A DNA stretch of 7,752 nt. Origin: Hyphomicrobiales bacterium. GTDB taxonomy: Bacteria; Pseudomonadota; Alphaproteobacteria; Rhizobiales; Aestuariivirgaceae. Shown one piece after another: positions 1-6,377 of this stretch. The first letter of the stretch is position 1; the number at the start of each line of letters is the position of its first letter. The notes under the pieces are model-generated. The model was not told the DNA's origin and searched no databases. It worked only from the letters and a program-made list of their open reading frames with translations. The translations under genes were made by a program, and so were the position numbers. The stretch is taken from assembly GCA_027067085.1 (NCBI GenBank), contig JAMOMM010000419.1, positions 1 through 7,752 on the forward strand, written 5' to 3'.

Positions 1-413
1 TCATCGCGTGATGGGGCAATGATGGGGCCATCGGCATCCATTTGCATGCCATCAATCACAGCCAAAAAATCGCTTTGCTGCAAATTAAAATTTTGTACAG
101 GTTGGTTAAGTGCTTGAACGATTGTGTATTTATTTTGGCCAAAATTGAACAGTGTATTGATTTCATCACGCCAAGATTTGAGCGCTTTGGATTTCACCTC
201 GAGTAGGATGTTTCCATCGGCCACATCATCAACCGCACGACAAAATGCATAGACGGCAAAAATCGCCTCACGCTTTGGTTTTTGCAAAATTCGCATGGCC
301 CAATAAAACGATGATGATGCCTTTTTCACCTTTTTAGCGATGGCATCACGGTCAACCACAGGGCCGTTTTGAGACCCGTTTTGAGTGCTGCAACTATTGC
401 AAGATGAGCCCAT
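1..413 (-). CDS. hpnD: Presqualene diphosphate synthase HpnD, N-terminal part (cut by window edge)
   Basis: This frame starts at ATG 413 and is still open at base 1, giving 137 complete codons; the C-terminal half or so lies outside the window. Family knowledge: HpnD condenses two farnesyl diphosphates to presqualene diphosphate, the first step of the HpnC/D/E route to squalene for hopanoids. Seen in the sequence: a block typical of HpnD, with SSSFYWAMRIL at residues 33-43, AVYAFCRAVDDVAD at 53-66 (first Asp-rich, Mg-diphosphate motif) and VIDGMQMD at 119-126. The second Asp-rich motif would be further downstream. The start is 13 bases after the dxs stop, with a weak purine stretch (AAAGAGCAG) just before it, so it is probably cotranscribed with dxs. 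The first 20 or so residues are a polar, Cys-containing tail (CNSC at 5-8) encoded partly by a 12-base tandem duplication; this tail is not part of the usual fold. HpnC is the closest alternative but its marker ENFPVGS is absent here. Confidence 0.93.
   Translation of the reverse strand, partial: MGSSCNSCSTQNGSQNGPVVDRDAIAKKVKKASSSFYWAMRILQKPKREAIFAVYAFCRAVDDVADGNILLEVKSKALKSWRDEINTLFNFGQNKYTIVQALNQPVQNFNLQQSDFLAVIDGMQMDADGPIIAPSRD
361..384 (-). repeat. Two tandem imperfect 12-base copies inside the hpnD start region
   Basis: On the minus strand TCAAAACGGGTC is followed directly by TCAAAACGGCCC. The two copies differ at two bases and encode QNG-S then QNG-P at about residues 11-18 of HpnD. 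The duplication keeps the reading frame and lies in the non-conserved N-terminal tail, so it probably has little effect on the enzyme. It resembles a small replication-slippage duplication. Confidence 0.7.
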
Positions 414-426
414 ATTTCTGCTCTTT

Positions 427-2352
427 CTAAACTGTCGCTTTTGAATCTGAAAAGGCTGTTACCTGCCCATTAAGGGCGGCGATAGCTTCGGCAACAATGT
501 GTTCGGTTTGAAGACCTGCAATTGCATATTGTTCACCAGGCGCACCATGGGCAACAAATTGATCTGGCAAAAACATCGGACGTACTTTCAAGCCTTTATC
601 AAGCAACGCGTTGGCGGCCAAATGGTGCAAAACTTGCGTACTAAAGCCACCAATTGAACCTTCTTCGATGGTAATCAAAACTTCGTGGTTTTTGGCCAAC
701 TCAGCAATCAAGTTTGTATCAAGTGGTTTAGCAAAACGGGCATCGGCAACAGTGGTAGAAATGTTCAACCCTTCGAGCTCTTCAGCTGCTTTCAAACATT
801 CTTGCATACGCGCACCAAAGGATAACAAGGCAACTTTTGTACCTTCTTTGACAATGCGGCCTTTGCCGATTTCAAGAGGAATGCCAACTTTGGGCATTTT
901 TACGCCAACGCCAGAACCGCGTGGGTATCTAAAGGCGCTTGGGCCATCATCAATGGCGGCCGATGTGGCAACCATATGAACAAGTTCAGCCTCGTCCGAG
1001 GCAGCCATCACAATCATGTTTGGTAGGCAGGCTAAATACGCAACATCAAAGCTACCAGCGTGGGTCGCTCCATCTTGGCCAACCAGCCCTGCTCTATCGA
1101 TAGCAAAGCGCACAGGCAGGTTTTGTAGCGCTACGTCATGAACAATTTGATCGTAAGCACGTTGTAAGAAGGTCGAATAAATCGCGGTGAACGGTTTATA
1201 ACCTTCGGTTGCCATTCCAGCAGCAAAAGTCACGGCATGTTGTTCGGCAATACCAACATCAAAGGTGCGATCTGGGAAATGCTTTTCAAACTTATCAATG
1301 CCTGTGCCCGATGGCATGGCAGCCGTGATCGCAATAATTTTTTCGTCTTTTTCCGCTTCTTTAATCAAAGACTCAGCAAATACTGTGGTGTAGCTGGGCG
1401 AGTTTGACGGCACAGACAAAAACTCACCAGATGCCTTGTCAAATTTACCAACGGCATGATATTTTTCCGCCGTTTCAGTTTTGAACGGATGGCCTTTGCC
1501 TTTTTCCGTCACCACATGAACAAGGATGGGGCCAAGCTGATCGGCATCGCGGACGTTTTGTAAAATCGGGATCAAAGTATCAAGATCATGACCATCAACG
1601 GGGCCGACATAATAGAACCCAAGTTCTTCAAACAAAGTGCCGCCAAGAACCATGCCGCGCGCAAATTCATCGGCGCGCGCTGCAGCTACTTGCAACGGTT
1701 CGGGGAATTTTTTGGTTAGTTGTTTAGCTATATCGCGCAACGACAAGAACGGTCGAGACGACACAATGCGCGATAAATAGTTAGTCAGCGCCCCAACGCC
1801 TGGCGCAATGGACATTCCATTGTCGTTGAGAATAACGATCATACGAGACTTATCAGCGCCAGCATTGTTGATGGCTTCATAAGCCAGACCAGCAGACATT
1901 GCGCCATCACCGATGACGGAAATGACGTGGTTGTCTTTGCCCATTAAATCGCGGGCTTTGGCCATGCCAAAACCAGCCGAAATTGAAGTAGACGAGTGGG
2001 CGGTGCCGAACGGGTCGTATTCGCTTTCATCGCGTTTGGTAAAACCGTAAAGCCCGTCTTTTTGACGAATATTACGAATGCGATCACGGCGACCAGTGAG
2101 AATTTTATGGGGATAGGCCTGATGGCTCACATCCCAAATAATTCGGTCTTTTGGGGCATCAAACACATAATGCAAACCAACCGTTAATTCGAGCACACCA
2201 AGACCAGCGCCAAAATGGCCACCTGATTCAGCTGCTGCATCAATGATTTCTTCGCGTAACTCATCGGCCAGTTGGCGCAATTGAGACGGTTTTAATTTTT
2301 TCAAGTCTTGAGGGTTGTCGACCTGATCTAAGAGGGGTGTATCTACTGACAT
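427..2352 (-). CDS. dxs: 1-deoxy-D-xylulose-5-phosphate synthase
   Basis: This 641-residue cytoplasmic enzyme has the usual length for the family. Dxs condenses pyruvate and glyceraldehyde 3-phosphate with thiamine diphosphate and Mg2+, the first and often rate-limiting step of the non-mevalonate isoprenoid pathway. Visible motifs: DVSHQAYPHKILTGR at 74-88; AHSSTSISAG at 118-127; the thiamine-diphosphate signature beginning GDG at 148-150 and ending LNDNG at 175-179; YVGPVDGHD at 248-256; VGIAEQHAVTFAAG at 366-379, where Glu370 matches the catalytic Glu of E. coli Dxs; Arg398; and DRAGLVGQDGATHAG at 419-433 with Arg420, Asp427 and His431. The start is the ATG at 2352, which gives the normal N-terminus; the preceding GAAAAGA is only a weak ribosome site. 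The gene follows hpnB after 145 bases and precedes hpnD by 13, so it lies within the hopanoid gene group and probably supplies precursor for it. I see no frameshift or lost key residue. Confidence 0.98.
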   Translation of the reverse strand: MSVDTPLLDQVDNPQDLKKLKPSQLRQLADELREEIIDAAAESGGHFGAGLGVLELTVGLHYVFDAPKDRIIWDVSHQAYPHKILTGRRDRIRNIRQKDGLYGFTKRDESEYDPFGTAHSSTSISAGFGMAKARDLMGKDNHVISVIGDGAMSAGLAYEAINNAGADKSRMIVILNDNGMSIAPGVGALTNYLSRIVSSRPFLSLRDIAKQLTKKFPEPLQVAAARADEFARGMVLGGTLFEELGFYYVGPVDGHDLDTLIPILQNVRDADQLGPILVHVVTEKGKGHPFKTETAEKYHAVGKFDKASGEFLSVPSNSPSYTTVFAESLIKEAEKDEKIIAITAAMPSGTGIDKFEKHFPDRTFDVGIAEQHAVTFAAGMATEGYKPFTAIYSTFLQRAYDQIVHDVALQNLPVRFAIDRAGLVGQDGATHAGSFDVAYLACLPNMIVMAASDEAELVHMVATSAAIDDGPSAFRYPRGSGVGVKMPKVGIPLEIGKGRIVKEGTKVALLSFGARMQECLKAAEELEGLNISTTVADARFAKPLDTNLIAELAKNHEVLITIEEGSIGGFSTQVLHHLAANALLDKGLKVRPMFLPDQFVAHGAPGEQYAIAGLQTEHIVAEAIAALNGQVTAFSDSKATV

Positions 2353-2413
2353 ATTCTTTTCGTTTTTATGAGCCGAGGAAAACGTATATTCAATGCGTTG
2401 GCGAATAGCAGCT

Positions 2414-2443
2414 AATCTAGCACTGAATCACCCATTAAGCCAA
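2414..2443 (-). promoter_or_regulatory. Candidate sigma-70-type promoter ahead of dxs
   Basis: On the minus strand TTGGCT (2443-2438) and TAGATT (2419-2414) are separated by 18 bases. Each matches four of six positions of the TTGACA/TATAAT consensus. A transcript would begin near 2407 and carry an untranslated leader of roughly 55 bases before the dxs ATG. The 145-base gap contrasts with the 1-2 base spacings upstream, so an internal promoter here is plausible. The match is weak and was found by eye only. Confidence 0.25.
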
Positions 2444-2454
2444 CCATTGAAAAT

Positions 2455-2478
2455 GCCATGATCTGCATCATTTGTGGC
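2455..2478 (-). terminator. Weak bulged hairpin after hpnB, possible attenuator or partial terminator
   Basis: On the minus strand the segment reads GCCA-CAAA-TGAT-GCAG-ATCA-TGGC. TGAT pairs with ATCA around a GCAG loop, and GCCA pairs with TGGC outside a one-sided CAAA bulge. It is followed by A then four T. It begins about 20 bases after the hpnB stop. The stem is short and interrupted and the T run is poor, so strong termination is unlikely. Confidence 0.22.
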
Positions 2479-2497
2479 AAACCTGTGGCTTATATCC

Positions 2498-3622
2498 TCA
2501 AGATTTGGCTATTTGCCGATCACGCCATTTGTTTGACCAGCCCAAATGATATGAAAGCGCTGAAGAAATAGTCATTAAACCGAACAAAATGGCAGAAATT
2601 GGTAAGGTCAACGCCCAAATAGGTGACAACCCATAAAACCTTATGGTGGGCCAATATATCACAGCCATAATGAGCAATGCGGGCCAAGAAAATAGCAAAA
2701 CAGGCAGGATGTGCGAAAAGGCTAACCCTATCATTGCAGCAACCAGCAAAACGGGGGAAAAACCCAGTTGAGTATAAGCCGAGCGCTGAACCATTTGCCA
2801 ATGATCGGCCAACGTATCGTTGCCACGCAAAGATGTCGAGCGTTCGCCAAAACCCAACCAAATATTGCGACCTGAGCCTTTAATCAATTTGGCCAGCGTG
2901 CAATCATCAATCACCGCGCCTTTTAATGCTTTAATACCGCCTATATCTTCTAGCGCTTGGCGGCGCACCAGAATGGACCCACCAGCCGCGCCAGCAATTT
3001 CGCTGCTAGGGTCATTGACGGCGCGAAACGGGTAAATCAAGCTGAAATAAAATATGAAGGCTGGCGTTAATAGCTTTTCCCAGAATGTGTTACAGCGTAG
3101 CTTGACCATTTCTGAGACTAAAGCCATTTGATTATTTTCAGCATGCGTTACCAAATTAGTTAGCACGTTGGCCTTGTGTAAAATATCGGCATCGGTGAGC
3201 CAATAATACTCGGGGCTTTGGTGCTCGGCCGTTTCAATGCCGTTATAAAGTGCCCACATTTTTCCCGCCCAACCATCAGGCAATGGGGTTGTGTTTACCA
3301 ATGTTAGGTTTTTACCATCAAGCCCTTCTACGATTTTTGCCGTATCATCGGTACTAGAATCATTGACAATAGTGATCGTAAACTCACCTTGATAATTTTG
3401 ACTGAGTAGCCCTTGGGCGGTTTGGGCAATCACTTCGGCTTCATTGCGGGCGGGCACAATGATGGCAACTGATGGCGGCGCTTTTAACTTTTGGGGCGTT
3501 AGCGACAAACGCTGGTCAACTTTCCAAAACCCACCCCCTTTTAGCGGCCAAGCAAAAGCTAACACCAACCAACTAAACGCCAACAAAATATGAAGCCAAT
3601 TATCGGTTATGAAAAGCCACAT
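2498..3622 (-). CDS. hpnB: Hopanoid-associated glycosyltransferase HpnB (family 2, membrane protein)
   Basis: From ATG 3622 this is a 374-residue inner-membrane protein. A hydrophobic stretch at about residues 2-25 is followed by GGGFW, then a GT-A fold domain: VPARNEAEVI at 56-65, NDSSTDDT at 87-94, the DxD-like TDAD at 143-146, GAAGGSILVRR at 211-221 and VIDDC at 237-241. QRSAYTQLGFSP at 279-290 leads into two or three C-terminal membrane segments at about 291-327 and 334-356. This order is typical of HpnB, a glycosyltransferase found in hopanoid gene clusters whose exact substrate is not firmly established. The frame can be extended to a GTG at 3664, overlapping hpnC by 40 bases. I prefer ATG 3622 because it lies two bases after the hpnC stop (TAACGATG) and gives a normal N-terminus. 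The spacing implies translational coupling to hpnC. No strong ribosome site is visible. Confidence 0.92.
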   Translation of the reverse strand: MWLFITDNWLHILLAFSWLVLAFAWPLKGGGFWKVDQRLSLTPQKLKAPPSVAIIVPARNEAEVIAQTAQGLLSQNYQGEFTITIVNDSSTDDTAKIVEGLDGKNLTLVNTTPLPDGWAGKMWALYNGIETAEHQSPEYYWLTDADILHKANVLTNLVTHAENNQMALVSEMVKLRCNTFWEKLLTPAFIFYFSLIYPFRAVNDPSSEIAGAAGGSILVRRQALEDIGGIKALKGAVIDDCTLAKLIKGSGRNIWLGFGERSTSLRGNDTLADHWQMVQRSAYTQLGFSPVLLVAAMIGLAFSHILPVLLFSWPALLIMAVIYWPTIRFYGLSPIWALTLPISAILFGLMTISSALSYHLGWSNKWRDRQIAKS

Positions 3623-3624
3623 CG

Positions 3625-4485
3625 TTATCGCCAAAAACCAGACCACGCACCACGCGCGGTGCACGACAATAATTGCAATTTGGTCAGATCAATCCGCTCT
3701 GCGATGGGATCGCGCTTTTCAAGTTCTTCAACTAAACGGTAAGCGATATTGATAATGACGGCAGTTTCCATCGCGAGACGGCGCGAATAAAACAAGTGCG
3801 GTAATTCTTTGGCTTCTTCAAGCAAATTGCGCGTGGCGGCCAAACACTGATCCATCACAGCACGCATGCCGTTTGAGGTTTTTTCTTCCAATACATCTTC
3901 AGGTTTAACCCCTGCCGCACTAAGCCAAGTGCCTGGCAAATAAGAGCGGTCGAGTTGCTGGAGGTCTTTTTTACAATCTTGCAAATGATTGATGACTTGC
4001 AGGGCATTGCACAAGGCATCTGATTGGCGAAAATGTGCGCGATCTTCGCCATGCAGTTCCAATAAAAACCGCCCGACGGGGCTGGCTGAATTCATGCAAT
4101 AGCCAATGAGTTCTGCCCACGTGCGATAGCGGTTTTTTTCGCAATCTTGAATAAAAGCCACGATTAAATCACGGCCATGATTAAGACTAACGTCTGTTTC
4201 CAGCATGGACTTTCGTAGTTTATGAGCTTTGGCCAGAGCTGGGTTGTCTTCATTTTCACCCGTTGCTAATGCCGCGTCCATTTCTAACAGGCTAGCAATT
4301 TTGGTTTCGTTTGGCGCGCTTTCATCATCAGCAATATCGTCAATGGCGCGGGCAAAGTCATAATAAGCTGCCACATGTGGGCGCAATTCTTTAGCAATGA
4401 GAAACGAGCCAACGGGAAAGTTTTCATCGCCAGCGCCTTTGCCAGACGGGGTTTCAATGTTTACCAGGGCGGGTGTTGTTGTCAT
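3625..4485 (-). CDS. hpnC: Hydroxysqualene synthase HpnC
   Basis: This 286-residue protein has the squalene/phytoene synthase fold. Family knowledge: HpnC converts presqualene diphosphate, made by HpnD, to hydroxysqualene, which HpnE reduces to squalene. Seen here: the HpnC hallmark ENFPVGSFLI at 21-30, RPHVAAYYDFARAIDDIADD at 35-54 with the first Asp-rich motif at 49-53, SASPVGRFLLELHG at 133-146, and the second Asp-rich motif HLQDCKKDLQQLDRSYLP at 167-184. The ENFPV block separates it from HpnD. The frame could be extended to a TTG at 4503, overlapping the hydrolase by 17 bases, but ATG 4485 is favoured: it follows the hydrolase stop after a single base (TAAAATG) and is the only ATG near the expected start. 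Its stop lies two bases before the preferred hpnB start. It therefore sits between two closely coupled genes. All expected motifs are intact. Confidence 0.95.
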   Translation of the reverse strand: MTTTPALVNIETPSGKGAGDENFPVGSFLIAKELRPHVAAYYDFARAIDDIADDESAPNETKIASLLEMDAALATGENEDNPALAKAHKLRKSMLETDVSLNHGRDLIVAFIQDCEKNRYRTWAELIGYCMNSASPVGRFLLELHGEDRAHFRQSDALCNALQVINHLQDCKKDLQQLDRSYLPGTWLSAAGVKPEDVLEEKTSNGMRAVMDQCLAATRNLLEEAKELPHLFYSRRLAMETAVIINIAYRLVEELEKRDPIAERIDLTKLQLLSCTARGAWSGFWR

Positions 4486-4486
4486 T

Positions 4487-5314
4487 TTACGAAGCCAAAC
4501 CAATCAATGCTTTTACCATCTCGCTTTTGCTGTCCAGCAATTTATCAATCACCGTAAAGTGGTTTTTGTTTGGCACTTTGATGCTTTTTGTCGGCGCGCC
4601 ACCGCCGAGCCAACACGCTGCGATGGTGTCGCTTTGGCGAATAAACTCAGGTGATTCATCACCGCCAACCCAAGCTTCAAATTTTTTACCCTGCGGGGTT
4701 GGCCATTGCAAAGGGCTTGCATTACGCGCGCCAGCATCATCAAGTTGCAGGCTTTCGTTGAGTTTTGTTTTTATCAACGGGCGCAGATCATACAAACCCG
4801 AAATACCCAGACCAGCGCTTACAATATCATCGGGTAAATCGTAATCAGCCCAATCTGTTGCCAACATCGCGGCGGCCAGATGACCGCCAGCGCTATGGCC
4901 CGTAATCACCATTTTACGACCATACTTACGCCAACTCCAAGCGCATAATAAACTCAAATCCAGAATGATATCTCTAATCGAAGCGTGTGGGGCTAATTGA
5001 TATGATGGTACAAGCACGGGATAACCGTTTTCATTCAAGCCTTTCGCCATATGAGAAAACGTTTCGCGGCCTAACGCGCGCCAATATCCGCCGTGAATAA
5101 AAACAAAAAGGGGTTGTTTTTTAGCTTCTTTGCTATTTTCCACCGTTCCAAACAAATCAACCTTTTGGCGCTCATGGGCACCATAGGCTAAATCCAACTT
5201 ACACGGTGTTGAGGCGCGATAGTCCTTCGCATCAATTTCCCATTGTTGCAAAATTTGCGCGAACTGCGGCACTCGCGCGCCATTATCATATTCTTTTTCA
5301 AGGTCTAAAAACAT
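4487..5314 (-). CDS. Alpha/beta hydrolase, arylformamidase (kynurenine formamidase)-like
   Basis: This 275-residue, apparently cytoplasmic hydrolase carries HGGYW at 74-78 (oxyanion loop signature of AFMID/BNA7-type formamidases) and GHSAGGHLAAAM at 139-150, with Ser141 the likely nucleophile. GGDESPEF at 217-224 may hold the acid, and NHF at 251-253 provides the likely catalytic His252. The N-terminus (EYDNGARVPQF at 8-18, then LAYGAHERQKVDLF at 42-55) also fits this family. Members hydrolyse N-formylkynurenine to kynurenine and formate in tryptophan breakdown, but others are general esterases, so the substrate is not proven. No other kynurenine-pathway gene is in view. It begins 30 bases after rarD and ends one base before hpnC, so it is probably expressed with the hopanoid genes. 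No clear ribosome site precedes ATG 5314. There is no signal peptide. The family assignment is good; the reaction is an inference. Confidence 0.85.
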   Translation of the reverse strand: MFLDLEKEYDNGARVPQFAQILQQWEIDAKDYRASTPCKLDLAYGAHERQKVDLFGTVENSKEAKKQPLFVFIHGGYWRALGRETFSHMAKGLNENGYPVLVPSYQLAPHASIRDIILDLSLLCAWSWRKYGRKMVITGHSAGGHLAAAMLATDWADYDLPDDIVSAGLGISGLYDLRPLIKTKLNESLQLDDAGARNASPLQWPTPQGKKFEAWVGGDESPEFIRQSDTIAACWLGGGAPTKSIKVPNKNHFTVIDKLLDSKSEMVKALIGLAS

Positions 5315-5344
5315 GGAGCCAATGTGACAGACTCGCGGCTAAAG

Positions 5345-6286
5345 TTAAAGCATTTTTGATGTGGCTTTTTTGGCGCAGGCTTTTTCACGTCTATCGGCTC
5401 TCAATGCATCGAATGTATAAATTACCAAGGCAAACCAAATAAAGCCAAAGCCTAATAATTTCAGGGCATTTACCGTTTCACCAAATAAGAAAATGGCGAT
5501 GAAGAACATGCCTGTTGGCGCAATGTATTGCAAAATTCCGATTGTAGAATATCGCAACCGCCGCGCCGCACTGGCAAACAGCATCAGCGGAATTGCAGTA
5601 ACCGGGCCACAGGCCATCAGCATTAAAGTGTCATATGTGTTGGTGGCAAAATGGGCCTGCCCTGTTGCAGCAAACCAAATGGCAATGCCAATACTCACAG
5701 GTAGCATCAAAGTTGTTTCCACCACAAAGCCTTGCACGGGGCCAACATCAACAGTTTTACGGACATAGCCATAAAGCGCAAATGTGGTTGGCAAAATGAG
5801 CGCCACCCATGGAATGGACCCTGTGCTAATTGTTTGCAAAACCACACCGACAACAGCCAAACCAACAGCAATCAATTGAAAGCGACTTAGGCGCTCATTT
5901 AGCAACACCATACCAATCACCACGTTCAGCAGCGGGTTGATGTAGTATGCAAGGCTTGCCTCTAGGGTGAGGCCAACGGAGATTGCCCAGATAAACAGCA
6001 CCCAATTAACGGTAATCAGCGCGCCTGACCCCATGAGGGTAAACAACAGTTTTGGGGTGGTGAACGCTCGGATAATGTCGCTGGTCCGGCCCATCACCAA
6101 CACAATGGCAACGCCAACAATGACCGACCAAATGGCGCGGTGAACAACAATTTCAATTGGATTTATATATTGTATTTGCTTGAAAAATATTGGCGCAATT
6201 GCCCACAGTCCGAACGCACCAAAGGCAAAGTACACACCTGCAAGACTGCTGTTACTTTTCGATATATCTGAAGTTGAATCACTCAT
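5345..6286 (-). CDS. rarD: RarD-type EamA/DMT superfamily transporter
   Basis: This 313-residue integral inner-membrane protein has about ten hydrophobic segments, the usual number for the family. RarD-like features are visible: GVYFAFGAFGLWAIAPIFFK at 17-36, PIEIVVHRAIWS at 43-54, NWVLFIWAI at 94-102, EASLAYYINPLLNVVIG at 109-125 followed by NERL at 130-133, LYGYVRK at 171-177, and GPVTAIPLMLFASAARRL at 227-244 followed by GILQYIAPTGMFF at 250-262. The C-terminus is a basic tail (RADRREKACAKK at 296-307), presumably cytoplasmic. The name comes from a chloramphenicol-sensitivity phenotype; real substrates are mostly unknown. A TTG at 6292 would add two residues, but ATG 6286 is the more likely start; an in-frame TAG lies just upstream of the TTG. 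The gene is 91 bases downstream of cimA and 30 bases upstream of the hydrolase, so it may be the first gene of the downstream transcript. Confidence 0.93.
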   Translation of the reverse strand: MSDSTSDISKSNSSLAGVYFAFGAFGLWAIAPIFFKQIQYINPIEIVVHRAIWSVIVGVAIVLVMGRTSDIIRAFTTPKLLFTLMGSGALITVNWVLFIWAISVGLTLEASLAYYINPLLNVVIGMVLLNERLSRFQLIAVGLAVVGVVLQTISTGSIPWVALILPTTFALYGYVRKTVDVGPVQGFVVETTLMLPVSIGIAIWFAATGQAHFATNTYDTLMLMACGPVTAIPLMLFASAARRLRYSTIGILQYIAPTGMFFIAIFLFGETVNALKLLGFGFIWFALVIYTFDALRADRREKACAKKATSKML

Positions 6287-6330
6287 AGGCAACTATCCAC
6301 TGTCCAAAATGAATCACAACCCCCTTTTTT

Positions 6331-6345
6331 GCATAGGTGCTATGC
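6331..6345. promoter_or_regulatory. Perfect 6+3+6 palindrome in the cimA-rarD spacer
   Basis: GCATAG-GTG-CTATGC is a perfect inverted repeat with a 3-base centre. It lies between a T6 run ending at 6330 and a second T6 run that begins 7 bases after it on the plus strand. In the minus-strand transcript the hairpin is followed by A6, not U, so it does not look like an intrinsic terminator for cimA. It could be a protein-binding operator ahead of rarD or an RNA structural element. I could not link it to a known regulator. Confidence 0.35.
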
Positions 6346-6377
6346 GTGCCTCTTTTTTGCAAAAATATGCAGAGAGA

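Noticed and set aside
611..979. Plus-strand open frame of 122 codons inside dxs
   Set aside because: It is antisense to intact, conserved dxs sequence and has no recognisable domain.
2412..2471. Small minus-strand reading frame of 19 codons (begins MMQIMAF) in the spacer before dxs
   Set aside because: It has no ribosome binding site, no recognisable leader-peptide feature such as a run of one regulatory amino acid, and it overlaps the candidate promoter; a frame this short is expected by chance.
2520..2861. Minus-strand frame of 113 codons within hpnB
   Set aside because: It is an out-of-frame shadow of the hpnB membrane region; the hydrophobic look comes from T-rich codons read in another frame.
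4473..4844. Plus-strand open frame of 123 codons
   Set aside because: It lies antisense to the well-supported hydrolase and the start of hpnC, shows no family motif, and its composition is what the reverse of a coding strand gives.
6331..6360. Intrinsic terminator for cimA
   Set aside because: On the cimA transcript the hairpin is followed by A6 rather than U; the T6 run lies downstream only on the plus strand, where no gene reads toward it.
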